Assembly: GCA_038527215.1 (NCBI GenBank)
Contig: JBCBGC010000013.1
Coordinates: forward strand, 1-64,000
Length of the DNA: 64,000 nucleotides
Direction: 5' to 3'
Source of the DNA: JAWPMV01 sp038527215
GTDB lineage: Bacteria; Bacteroidota; Bacteroidia; J057
The position numbers and the translations under genes were made by a program. Each line of letters begins with the position of its first letter. Within the stretch, counting starts at the first letter, position 1. This document shows positions 43,162 to 51,060 of this stretch, in pieces. The notes below the pieces were generated by a model, which worked only from the letters and a program-made list of their open reading frames with translations, had not been told where the DNA came from and did no database searches.

Positions 43162-43219
43162 TGACTCAGATTAGTATATTCTTGAGTCAATAATTAAATA
43201 CATGGATTAAATAATCCAT
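43161..43219 (-). promoter_or_regulatory. Two dyad symmetries at the start of the giant adhesin gene
   Basis: TTGACTCA (43161-43168) and TGAGTCAA (43183-43190) form a perfect inverted repeat that abuts the start codon; a further TGACTCA lies at 43154-43160. Upstream, ATGGATTA-AA-TAATCCAT at 43202-43219 is a second perfect dyad. They may be operators or a leader hairpin; no regulator is identified. Confidence 0.5.
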
Positions 43220-43401
43220 TTACAAATATTTTTACCATCTAACATAGGTTTGCCAGAAGGAAATATCACGGAAAAAGCTGGATATATGTGCGGAATAAAG
43301 TAGCGCAAAAACGAGCTGGGCCCAGCAGCAAAGCGGTAGGCTGGGGATTATCTAAGACGCATCTTTTCAATAAAGTCCAGGGAAAGAAAATAAGCTTCTT
43401 G

Positions 43402-44130
43402 CTATGCGCCTCGGGAGAGGAACTGCTGAATTTCGGCCTTATCCTCTGCCAGAAATGCTGAAACAGGCCCTTTGAAGAGCAGCTGTTGATCATGCAGCAT
43501 GGCCACCTGACTGGCCAACCGACGAACCGTCTGCATGTCATGGGTAACGATAATGGAAGTTCTCCCTGACTCTTTGGAGAGGTCTAGCATGAGGTCGTCT
43601 ACCAGGCCCGCACTAAGAGGGTCCAATCCTGTACCCGGCTCATCATAGACCAGGTATTTGGGTTGATGGATAATGGCTCGGGCAATGCCTACCCTTTTTT
43701 TCATGCCACCGGATAACTCCCCAGGGTATTGTTTCAAGATGCGAGCGTCCAGGGCTACTTTTTCCAGCGCCTGCACCACCAAATCCCGAATGTGGGATGG
43801 GGACAAGGTCCGTTGTTCATATAATTTAATGCCCACATTTTCCTGGATGGTCAAGGAGTCGAATAAGGCAGCGCCTTGAAAAACCACCCCAAAGTCCTCA
43901 AGGGTTTTCCGCCAGTCTTCCTGATCAAACGCCAGTACGGAGTTGCCATCTATGAGAATATCTCCCTCGCTAATGGATTCAAGGCCCATGATCATTTTGA
44001 TCAGGACGGATTTTCCCGAGCCACTGCCTCCTACCACACAAAAGCGACTTCCTTCGGGTATGTCCAACTGTATGTCTCGTAGGATTTCCCGGTCTCCAAA
44101 TCGCTTTCCTACGCCGCGCAATGCTATCAT
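43402..44130 (-). CDS. ABC transporter ATP-binding protein, MlaF-like
   Basis: The protein has 242 residues with every ATPase motif intact: Walker A GGSGSGKSVLIK, Q-loop VVFQGAALFDSLT, signature LSGGMKKRVGIARA, Walker B YLVYDEPGTGLDP and switch VTHDM. The overall pattern, including GAALFDSLTIQENV and LSGGMKKRVGIARAI, is that of the Mla/Ttg2 family that moves phospholipids between membranes. No MlaE permease or MlaD gene is beside it, which is unusual for the family, so its partners must be encoded elsewhere. It begins 5 bases after the arginase-fold gene and is probably translated from the same transcript. Confidence 0.88.
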   Translation of the reverse strand: MIALRGVGKRFGDREILRDIQLDIPEGSRFCVVGGSGSGKSVLIKMIMGLESISEGDILIDGNSVLAFDQEDWRKTLEDFGVVFQGAALFDSLTIQENVGIKLYEQRTLSPSHIRDLVVQALEKVALDARILKQYPGELSGGMKKRVGIARAIIHQPKYLVYDEPGTGLDPLSAGLVDDLMLDLSKESGRTSIIVTHDMQTVRRLASQVAMLHDQQLLFKGPVSAFLAEDKAEIQQFLSRGA

Positions 44131-44135
44131 GCTGT

Positions 44136-45305
44136 CTAGCCTTTTAGTTTGTTATAGGTCTGCCACCAGCGGGCAGGGATGTCGTCCTGCTTGGCAAATT
44201 CATAATCCTTGATGGTACAGGCCACCAGTCGGGTTCTGGGAAATGGCTTGCCGAGGCTATCCTGATAGGGAACCTCCATCCACCAGCGACCGCTGACGGG
44301 ATGCTCATAGAAATCTATGGACTCTACCCCTGCGTGAAGTCGGACACTATATTTTCGCAGGTTGCTTTTGTCCTCCTCGGGTTGATCGGCCCGACGGTGA
44401 TAATGCCCGTCGATGAAATACCAGATCATCATGGCCCCTAGCAAGGCAGTTTGGTGTCTCAGGTCATGAGCCGGATCAAACTCGGTCAGGTTCATGCTAC
44501 TGAGGTGATAACCTAGACCCGCATACCGAGCCATTTGGCAGGCTTCCGATGCTGAGAACCCTCCGGGAGAGGGATGATAGCCCCCGGGTGAATCGCCATG
44601 ACGTACCGCACCAAAGTCAAATGATACCATGTCGGCGGTCCGCAGATGAGGCTCTGATTCCTGGATTTGCAGATTCAGTAATCCGTAGCGCACCGCAAAA
44701 AAGTTCATTTCTTGTAGGCTCTGGCGCGCCTGCGGACTGACAAAGTAGCTTTGGTGTCCCAGGTTGGTGAAATTGAAAAGGTAGTTCGGGTGATGGACAA
44801 AAATCCGGTGATTGTAGGAGCGGTGGTCTAACAGAATGCTGGCATCTTCCAGGTCGAAGCGGGCATCAATCTGTACATATTCGATTTGTTTCTCTAGGCC
44901 CTCATAAGCCATGTATTGCCCCCAGGTCAAATCCTGTCTCCCCCCAATCAGTAAAATACGCTTGCCGGCCTGGATCAATCGATTTAGGCAGAAAGCCAAG
45001 GCCTCCTGGGTGTCTTCCTGTTCTTCTCGACTTTTAAGATTGCCGAGATCACATACCTTCACCTGTTCGGTCGGTAAGCTCAGTTTATACAATTGTCTTC
45101 GGATCGCGTCCGAAGCTACATAGGCCTGATGGCTGGGCTGATATTGCCAGTGCGGCAAACCGATCAGAATAAGGTCAGCCTGTTGCCAGTCCGGAAAGCT
45201 GTTGAGGTGAAGAGAAAGATGATGGCCTAAATGATGACCATCCAGGGTAGCCACATTGAGGGCCATTTCTTCAGAAAGAGACTGGAAAAAGACAGAAAGA
45301 TCCAT
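44136..45305 (-). CDS. Arginase/formimidoylglutamase-fold protein with degenerate metal site
   Basis: The protein has 389 residues and follows the ureohydrolase fold, with the loops that normally bind two manganese ions recognisable but altered. The GGDHS loop reads GGRQDLTWG (121-129), so the His ligand is Gln. The DAHxD loop reads DARFD (147-151), losing the His. The SxDxDxxDP loop reads SFDFGAVRH (228-236), losing the second Asp. Flavobacterial homologues annotated as formimidoylglutamase carry a similar GGGQD form, so the change seems shared by a lineage and is not a local mutation. Amidinohydrolase activity is doubtful. It is probably co-transcribed with the MlaF-like ATPase gene. Confidence 0.75.
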   Translation of the reverse strand: MDLSVFFQSLSEEMALNVATLDGHHLGHHLSLHLNSFPDWQQADLILIGLPHWQYQPSHQAYVASDAIRRQLYKLSLPTEQVKVCDLGNLKSREEQEDTQEALAFCLNRLIQAGKRILLIGGRQDLTWGQYMAYEGLEKQIEYVQIDARFDLEDASILLDHRSYNHRIFVHHPNYLFNFTNLGHQSYFVSPQARQSLQEMNFFAVRYGLLNLQIQESEPHLRTADMVSFDFGAVRHGDSPGGYHPSPGGFSASEACQMARYAGLGYHLSSMNLTEFDPAHDLRHQTALLGAMMIWYFIDGHYHRRADQPEEDKSNLRKYSVRLHAGVESIDFYEHPVSGRWWMEVPYQDSLGKPFPRTRLVACTIKDYEFAKQDDIPARWWQTYNKLKG

Positions 45306-45460
45306 AATTCGCGTGTGGGGAAATTCTGCGTGAAGATACGAAATAGGAATAGAGTACGAGGATATCCGATACCCGACATTTAAAAAAGTCGAGTCAGGCT
45401 ACTTTGCTCCCCAAATTGAAGCAGGAATCCTTATTATTGCCTGGAAAGAATAATCAAAAC

Positions 45461-46240
45461 ATGAATATATCTACCCATTTTAAAGCCCTTAGCCTCCTCG
45501 TGGTGCTGATCGCAGCCATGGCTTGTCAGGAAAAAGCAGAACAGCAAGTGGCGCAGGTTTCTACCTATCCTGAAGCCTTGCAAAAAGTACTCGAAAAACA
45601 CGGTGGCCTGGCCGCCTGGCAAGCATTTAAGGGGATGCAGTATCAAATTCAGCGAGGGGAAAGCTTCGAGCAGCAATTTGTAGACCTGGAGGATCGGCGC
45701 GAGAAGATTGAGGGCCGAAATTTTATTTCTGGGTTTGATGGAGAAAATTATTGGGTAAAAGCGGATAGCACCTACAAGGGGAATCCCATCTTTTACAAGA
45801 ACCTCATGTTTTATTTCTATGCCATGCCCTTTGTGGTGGCTGATCCTGGCATCCGCTACGAAACGGCCCCGGAATTAACGGTCGAAGGAAAGGTATACCC
45901 AGGCATCCGGATCAGCTATGAAGACGGGGTAGGGGTGAGCTCTAAAGACGAGTACTTTTTGCATTACGATCCGGAGACCTTCAACATGCAATGGCTGGGG
46001 TATACCGTTACCTATCGTACCCAGGAGGTTTCGGATAAAATCAAATGGATCCGCTATCAGGATTGGCAGGAAGTAAATGGCTTGCAACTGCCTAAAAACC
46101 TGGACTGGTTTCATGTGGAGGAAAATCAACCTACCAGCCTCCGCAATAGCGTTCCCTTCCAGGCGGTCAATTTGAGCCAGGATAAATTCGCTGATGAGAC
46201 CTTTTTACCCGTGGAAGGGGCGGAAATGGTGGAGGAATAA
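45461..46240 (+). CDS. Lipoprotein, DUF6503-like
   Basis: The protein has 259 residues from the ATG at 45461 (MNISTHFKALSLLVVLIAAMAC). An earlier ATG at 45404 places polar residues before the signal and was not used. The hydrophobic segment ends in AMAC, a plausible lipobox. The body (KHGGLAAWQAFKGMQYQI, DLEDRREKIEGRNFISGFDG, YFYAMPFVVADPGIRY) resembles the DUF6503 family of outer-membrane-associated proteins related to LolA/LolB-like beta folds. Function unknown. It is divergent from the arginase-fold gene and followed by a terminator. Confidence 0.7.
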   Translation: MNISTHFKALSLLVVLIAAMACQEKAEQQVAQVSTYPEALQKVLEKHGGLAAWQAFKGMQYQIQRGESFEQQFVDLEDRREKIEGRNFISGFDGENYWVKADSTYKGNPIFYKNLMFYFYAMPFVVADPGIRYETAPELTVEGKVYPGIRISYEDGVGVSSKDEYFLHYDPETFNMQWLGYTVTYRTQEVSDKIKWIRYQDWQEVNGLQLPKNLDWFHVEENQPTSLRNSVPFQAVNLSQDKFADETFLPVEGAEMVEE

Positions 46241-46283
46241 AGACGGGAACCAGTCGGAAGCATCCTAAAAGCTTCCAGATAAA

Positions 46284-46318
46284 TAAAGAGCGGGAATGGC
46301 AAAATTTCCGCTCTTTTT
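46284..46318 (+). terminator. Rho-independent terminator after the DUF6503-like gene
   Basis: GAGCGG-GAA pairs with TTT-CCGCTC (46288-46313) with a T-run to 46318. Confidence 0.8.
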
Positions 46319-46375
46319 GTGCATCAGAGGCTAATCCTCCCTATTTTCTGTAGGCTAACCATAACCTACCGATTT

Positions 46376-47776
46376 ATGAGACTTCTCCTACGCTGCTGTT
46401 GCCTGGCCTTAAGCCTAATATGGGCCTGTAATTCTCCCTCTTCCGCCACACAAGAGGTCCCTCCCCCCAATGTGATCCTCATCTACATGGATGATCTGGG
46501 ATATGGGGACCTTTCTCACGCAGGTCATCCTACCATCCATACCCCGAACATCGACCGTATGGCTCGGGAAGGTCAGCGGTGGACCCAGTTTTACACGGCT
46601 TGTAGCGTATGTTCACCTAGTCGGGGAGCGCTTTTAACGGGAAGGTATCCTATCCGGATCGGCCTGGGAGCCGAAAAACGCCGGGTCTTTTTCCCCCCAT
46701 CCATCGGAGGGCTACCGCAGGCAGAAATTACCCTGGCAGAAATGCTCAAGGAGATCGGCTATCGCACCTCCATCATCGGAAAATGGCATCTCGGGCATAC
46801 CCCGGAGTATCTGCCTACCCAACAAGGCTTTGATGAGTACTATGGCATCCCCTATAGCAATGATATGGATGCGGTGAAATGGGGCCTGGAAAGTTTTTTC
46901 GCGGAGCCAGATTATCAGATGTGGAAGGTTCCTCTGATGAAAAATGACAGCATCATCGAGCGACCTGCTAATCAGTTTACCATCACCCGCAGGTATACCG
47001 AACAAGCCGTTTCCTTTATTCAGGAAAACCAGGATACCTCCTTTTTCTTATACCTCCCTCATTCCATGGTCCACACGCCTTTATTTGCCTCTGATAGTTT
47101 TCAAAATACCAGTCCCAGGGGATTATTTGGCGATGTGATGGCGGAAGTAGATTGGAGTGTAGGACAAATTCTGGAGACCCTGGAAGCTTTGAAATTAGAT
47201 AAGCGTACCCTCGTCATTTTTTCTTCCGATAATGGACCCTGGCTCTCCATGCTGGAAATGGGCGGCTCCGCTGGCTTATTGCGAGATGGAAAAGGAACTA
47301 CCTGGGAAGGCGGGATGCGGGTACCGGGGATATTTTACATGCCGGGCACCGTAAAACCAGGACCGATTAGCGGATTAGGTTCTACGCTGGATATCCTGCC
47401 TACCCTGGCCGCGCTAACCGGAGCCCCTTTACCGGAAGATCGGGTCTTGGATGGATATGATTTGTCGGAGGTACTGACCCAACGAAAAGCCAGTCCCCGG
47501 GACCATTTTTTTTACTACCGAAAACGGGAAATCTACGCGGTGAGAAAAGGGCCTTATAAAGCCCATTTTGTCACGGAAACCTGCTATCAATCAGACAATA
47601 ATCGGCAAGAATGGGCGCGGCCCTTATTGTTTCATTTGGACCATGATCCGAGTGAGAAATATGATCATGGGGCGGAACACCCGGAAATCCTTTCCGAATT
47701 AACGGACTTGGTTCGACAGCATCAAACCGGCTGGGAGGGCCCGCCCTCTGAAATGGAAAAATATCCAGCTCAATGA
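46376..47776 (+). CDS. Sulfatase (arylsulfatase family), lipoprotein
   Basis: The protein has 466 residues from the ATG at 46376 (MRLLLRCCCLALSLIWACNS), whose hydrophobic signal ends in a lipobox Cys. The upstream ATG at 46319 adds residues before the signal and was rejected. It is a type I sulfatase: VILIYMDDLGYGDLS gives the paired metal-binding Asp residues, and CSVCSPSRGALLTGRYP holds the CxPSR core whose Cys is converted to formylglycine. GKWHLGH and SSDNGPW contribute further ligands. It hydrolyses sulfate esters, probably on polysaccharides or glycosaminoglycans at the cell surface. The required formylglycine-generating enzyme is not in this window. Confidence 0.94.
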   Translation: MRLLLRCCCLALSLIWACNSPSSATQEVPPPNVILIYMDDLGYGDLSHAGHPTIHTPNIDRMAREGQRWTQFYTACSVCSPSRGALLTGRYPIRIGLGAEKRRVFFPPSIGGLPQAEITLAEMLKEIGYRTSIIGKWHLGHTPEYLPTQQGFDEYYGIPYSNDMDAVKWGLESFFAEPDYQMWKVPLMKNDSIIERPANQFTITRRYTEQAVSFIQENQDTSFFLYLPHSMVHTPLFASDSFQNTSPRGLFGDVMAEVDWSVGQILETLEALKLDKRTLVIFSSDNGPWLSMLEMGGSAGLLRDGKGTTWEGGMRVPGIFYMPGTVKPGPISGLGSTLDILPTLAALTGAPLPEDRVLDGYDLSEVLTQRKASPRDHFFYYRKREIYAVRKGPYKAHFVTETCYQSDNNRQEWARPLLFHLDHDPSEKYDHGAEHPEILSELTDLVRQHQTGWEGPPSEMEKYPAQ

Positions 47777-47777
47777 G

Positions 47778-47785
47778 TATTTTTG
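47778..47785 (+). promoter_or_regulatory. Putative -7 element for the gene at 47809
   Basis: TATTTTTG matches the Bacteroidota consensus TAnnTTTG exactly, starts two bases past the sulfatase stop codon and lies 24 bases upstream of the next ATG. Confidence 0.4.
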
Positions 47786-47808
47786 AGGGAGAATAACCAC
47801 AGACACAG

Positions 47809-48822
47809 ATGAAAAAAACCATGTTCCTGGGCTTGCTGCTTTGTTTACTTACCGCCTGCCAGGCTCCGGATAAACAGCCTGATCAAGAGGCGGCTATACC
47901 CGATTCACAAGCCCTGGAAAGCCCGGATACAAAGGCGGTTTCTGTGGCCGAACCTGCTACCACGAGCCCTGCTGCCCCTTGGTCAGGGGTTGTTTCCCCT
48001 CCGGAAGGAAGCCTGGCCGAACAGCTGGCTTTTATGGTGAAACAGTGTCATGACATGGTGATGGATGAGGAAATGGGGTCAGGAGAATTTGATGAAAAAA
48101 TAGATGCGGCTGCTCAAGGCTACCTGCGTATCTCCGGGGGTTGGCCCACCTGTGGTTGTAACTGCACCAGTACCGCTGGTGCGTATCGAAAAGCCGATGG
48201 AAGTTACCTGCTTTTGTCCCAGGAACAATGGCCATGTTCTTACCGGAATATAGCCCAATCCAGCGAAAACTGGGATCGTATCCTGCCAGAAGGCTTTGGC
48301 ATCAAGACCTTTCTCTCAGAAGGGGGCGAGGAAGTATCTCTTCCGGACCAAAGTATGCTGCGGCTCCAATTTGAGATTCCGCAAAAAGGCACCCAGACTC
48401 AACTGGACCTGAAATGGATTCCTTTAGGCTTACAGTTTCCTAGTAGCCCCTTGATAGGTACAAGCATGGATCAAGATCTCCATAGCACTTATTTGGGGGA
48501 TTTCTGGGAATTGGTGGAGTCGGTAAAGGTTGGGGAAAGCCTGATGGCGATGAAGGATAACCGACCGGATGAGATCAGCCAGGAAGATCGGCAGCCTTAT
48601 ACCGAAGCCCTGCAAGAATTGTCGGCGGAGGAAATTGCTGATTATTTGGGAACCTTATTCCAGGCCTATCAGATCTATTCGAGTATGAGCCATACCAGTC
48701 TGCGGATGGACTGGGACCGGGAAGCCGGACGGTTCCGAATCCTGGAAAAACTCAATCCGGCCAAGCCACTAAGTTTTCTGGAGTTTTTGGCTACCTATCC
48801 ACGTTACGGTCCGATGTGTTAG
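47809..48822 (+). CDS. Putative lipoprotein of unknown function with a Cys cluster
   Basis: The protein has 337 residues. A signal peptide ends at a lipobox (LLLCLLTACQ), followed by a Pro/Ser/Ala/Glu-rich linker to about residue 60. The globular part includes a short cysteine-dense motif GGWPTCGCNCTSTAG near residue 115 and ends in TYPRYGPMC. I recognise no family. The last 154 codons (48361-48822) lie inside an exact 873-bp tandem duplication, so the next copy of this 3' portion at 49234-49695 is a broken remnant. Codon use does not look foreign. Confidence 0.7.
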   Translation: MKKTMFLGLLLCLLTACQAPDKQPDQEAAIPDSQALESPDTKAVSVAEPATTSPAAPWSGVVSPPEGSLAEQLAFMVKQCHDMVMDEEMGSGEFDEKIDAAAQGYLRISGGWPTCGCNCTSTAGAYRKADGSYLLLSQEQWPCSYRNIAQSSENWDRILPEGFGIKTFLSEGGEEVSLPDQSMLRLQFEIPQKGTQTQLDLKWIPLGLQFPSSPLIGTSMDQDLHSTYLGDFWELVESVKVGESLMAMKDNRPDEISQEDRQPYTEALQELSAEEIADYLGTLFQAYQIYSSMSHTSLRMDWDREAGRFRILEKLNPAKPLSFLEFLATYPRYGPMC

Positions 48823-48890
48823 GACTTTGACGCACCCTTGCCATTGTTCTACATTTTTTACCCAAATTGCAGCCCAAAGAAAAACATCCT

Positions 48891-49247
48891 ATGCTGCTCA
48901 TCACCGGAGGTACGGGCTTTATTGGTAAATATATCGTGCAGGAATTCCTAAGCGCAGGCTATGATATCCGACTGCTGGTCCGGAATCCTGCTAAGCGGAC
49001 CCTGCCTTCCTGGTCCAACCTGGTAGAGATAGCAGAAGGAGATATCCTGGATCAACTCTCTCTGGAAAAAGCCCTGGATGGCGTTACGGAAGTGGTACAT
49101 GCCGCTGGAAAAGTGAGTTTTTGGCGAAAGGAAAAAGAGGAGATCATGGCCATTAACCAGGGAGGAACGGCCCTATTGGTCGATCTCTGTCTGGCGGCAA
49201 ATATTCAAAAATTGGTGCATGTGAGTTCCATTGCGGCTCCAATTTGA
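48891..49247 (+). pseudogene. Truncated first copy of an NAD-dependent epimerase gene
   Basis: From the ATG at 48891 the frame encodes the N-terminal Rossmann part (MLLITGGTGFIGKYIVQEF) identical to the intact gene at 49764 up to about residue 116 of that frame, then reads two out-of-place residues across the duplication junction and stops at 49247. The catalytic YxxxK and substrate-binding half are missing, so the product cannot be a working enzyme. Confidence 0.85.
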
Positions 49248-49695
49248 GATTCCGCAAAAAGGCACCCAGACTCAACTGGACCTGAAATGGATTCCTTTAG
49301 GCTTACAGTTTCCTAGTAGCCCCTTGATAGGTACAAGCATGGATCAAGATCTCCATAGCACTTATTTGGGGGATTTCTGGGAATTGGTGGAGTCGGTAAA
49401 GGTTGGGGAAAGCCTGATGGCGATGAAGGATAACCGACCGGATGAGATCAGCCAGGAAGATCGGCAGCCTTATACCGAAGCCCTGCAAGAATTGTCGGCG
49501 GAGGAAATTGCTGATTATTTGGGAACCTTATTCCAGGCCTATCAGATCTATTCGAGTATGAGCCATACCAGTCTGCGGATGGACTGGGACCGGGAAGCCG
49601 GACGGTTCCGAATCCTGGAAAAACTCAATCCGGCCAAGCCACTAAGTTTTCTGGAGTTTTTGGCTACCTATCCACGTTACGGTCCGATGTGTTAG
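49234..49695 (+). pseudogene. 5'-truncated second copy of the unknown lipoprotein gene
   Basis: This is the duplicated 3' portion of the gene at 47809-48822, encoding its last 154 residues without the signal peptide, linker and Cys cluster. No natural ATG is present at the junction (the frame could only begin with TTG at 49231), so it is not expected to make a functional lipoprotein. Confidence 0.85.
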
Positions 49696-49763
49696 GACTT
49701 TGACGCACCCTTGCCATTGTTCTACATTTTTTACCCAAATTGCAGCCCAAAGAAAAACATCCT

Positions 49764-50747
49764 ATGCTGCTCATCACCGGAGGTACGGGCTTTATTGGTA
49801 AATATATCGTGCAGGAATTCCTAAGCGCAGGCTATGATATCCGACTGCTGGTCCGGAATCCTGCTAAGCGGACCCTGCCTTCCTGGTCCAACCTGGTAGA
49901 GATAGCAGAAGGAGATATCCTGGATCAACTCTCTCTGGAAAAAGCCCTGGATGGCGTTACGGAAGTGGTACATGCCGCTGGAAAAGTGAGTTTTTGGCGA
50001 AAGGAAAAAGAGGAGATCATGGCCATTAACCAGGGAGGAACGGCCCTATTGGTCGATCTCTGTCTGGCGGCAAATATTCAAAAATTGGTGCATGTGAGTT
50101 CCATTGCGGCTATAGGGCATCGCATGGACGGCGGCTTGATCACCGAAGATACGCCCTGGGGCGGGAAAAGCCTTTCCCATTATTCCCTTTCCAAGCGCAG
50201 GGCAGAGATGGAAGTCTACCGAGGAATTGCCGAAGGATTACAGGCCGTAATGGTCAATCCCGCCCTGGTGATTGGGGCAGATTCCAACTGGGATGAAGGG
50301 ACGGCCAAAATGTACAAAATTGTCAATCGGGGATTGAGTTTTTATAATCCGGGCGGGAATGGGTTCGTGGCGGCGGCGGATGTAGCCAAAGCCTGTCGCT
50401 TATTGTTGGAGGAAAATGTTCCCAACGGTGAACGCTATTTGCTGGCAGCGGAGAATTTATCCTATCAGACCTATTTCAGCTGGGTGGCAGAAGCATTGGG
50501 CAAAAGACCCCCTAGTCGAAAATTAGGGCCTTTCTTAACCCTTACCGTCGGTCGAATTTCTGAATTTTTGTCTAACCTCACCGGAAAGCCGCCCATCGTT
50601 TCCTTAGAAACCATGCGGAGCGGCCTTGCCGCGCGTGCCTACGATGGCAGCAAGATTACCGGACTGGAGTTTTCCTACCAATCCATCCATGAGGTAGTAA
50701 ATGAAACGGCCCGACAATTCCAGGCGGATAAGACTAAGCAGGCATAA
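49764..50747 (+). CDS. NAD-dependent epimerase/dehydratase (extended SDR family)
   Basis: The protein has 327 residues from the ATG at 49764 (MLLITGGTGFIGKYI). An in-frame TTG at 49740 would add eight residues and is not needed. The Rossmann motif GGTGFIG is at the N-terminus. VHAAGKVSFWRKE and VSSIAAIGH precede the active-site YSLSKRRAE (YxxxK). The C-terminal part resembles SDRs that act on sterol-like or polyketide substrates (dihydroflavonol-4-reductase group); the substrate is unknown. Its first 300-odd bases lie in the 873-bp duplication, but this copy is complete and should be the functional one. Confidence 0.9.
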   Translation: MLLITGGTGFIGKYIVQEFLSAGYDIRLLVRNPAKRTLPSWSNLVEIAEGDILDQLSLEKALDGVTEVVHAAGKVSFWRKEKEEIMAINQGGTALLVDLCLAANIQKLVHVSSIAAIGHRMDGGLITEDTPWGGKSLSHYSLSKRRAEMEVYRGIAEGLQAVMVNPALVIGADSNWDEGTAKMYKIVNRGLSFYNPGGNGFVAAADVAKACRLLLEENVPNGERYLLAAENLSYQTYFSWVAEALGKRPPSRKLGPFLTLTVGRISEFLSNLTGKPPIVSLETMRSGLAARAYDGSKITGLEFSYQSIHEVVNETARQFQADKTKQA

Positions 50748-50771
50748 GCCTGCTTTATGCACAGCATTCCC

Positions 50772-50779
50772 TATATTTG
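50772..50779 (+). promoter_or_regulatory. Putative -7 element just before the gene at 50785
   Basis: TATATTTG matches TAnnTTTG exactly, only five bases before the ATG. A transcript started from it would be leaderless or nearly so. Confidence 0.45.
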
Positions 50780-50784
50780 CAGCT

Positions 50785-51060
50785 ATGCGGATAAATCGGA
50801 GTACGCAAGAAAAACTGCAAACCATCCTCAAGGCTCAGTCCTACCGGGTCCGGTATGAAAAGGGCAACTTTCAGGGAGGCTACTGTGTGGTACATGAGCA
50901 AAAAACCATCATTATCAACAAGTTTCATCCTCTGGAAAGCAAAATCGCTACCCTGGTTGAGATCATCGGAGACCTGGAGATAGAAACCACTTTATTGACC
51001 GAAGATCAGATAAAGTTGGTGCAGAGAATCAAAAAAGACCGGGTAGCGAAGGAAAAATAA
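50785..51060 (+). CDS. Conserved small Bacteroidota protein of unknown function
   Basis: The protein has 91 residues from the ATG at 50785 (MRINRSTQEKLQTILKAQSYRVRYEKGNF). An in-frame start at 50701 lies inside the preceding gene and was rejected. The pattern QSYRVRYEKGNFQGGYCVVHEQKTIIINKF followed by a short helical tail is one I associate with a small protein conserved in Bacteroidota, usually encoded next to a metallo-hydrolase as here (the next gene overlaps by one base, TAATG). No function known. Confidence 0.72.
   Translation: MRINRSTQEKLQTILKAQSYRVRYEKGNFQGGYCVVHEQKTIIINKFHPLESKIATLVEIIGDLEIETTLLTEDQIKLVQRIKKDRVAKEK

Larger units (their letters stand above)
48359..50111. repeat. Exact 873-bp tandem duplication
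   Basis: The segment beginning at 48359 recurs at 49232 with an offset of 873 bases, continuing to 50111. It covers the 3' part of the lipoprotein gene, the intergenic gap and the first 124 codons of the epimerase gene (counted from the TTG at 48867). Where compared the copies look identical. The shared end sequence TGCGGCT (48359-48365, 49232-49238, 50105-50111) is a 7-base microhomology. There is no transposase or terminal inverted repeat. It is either a very recent duplication or an assembly artefact. Confidence 0.92.

Noticed and set aside
48359..50111. Insertion sequence or composite transposon
   Set aside because: No transposase frame, terminal inverted repeats or target-site duplication; only a tandem duplication with microhomology.
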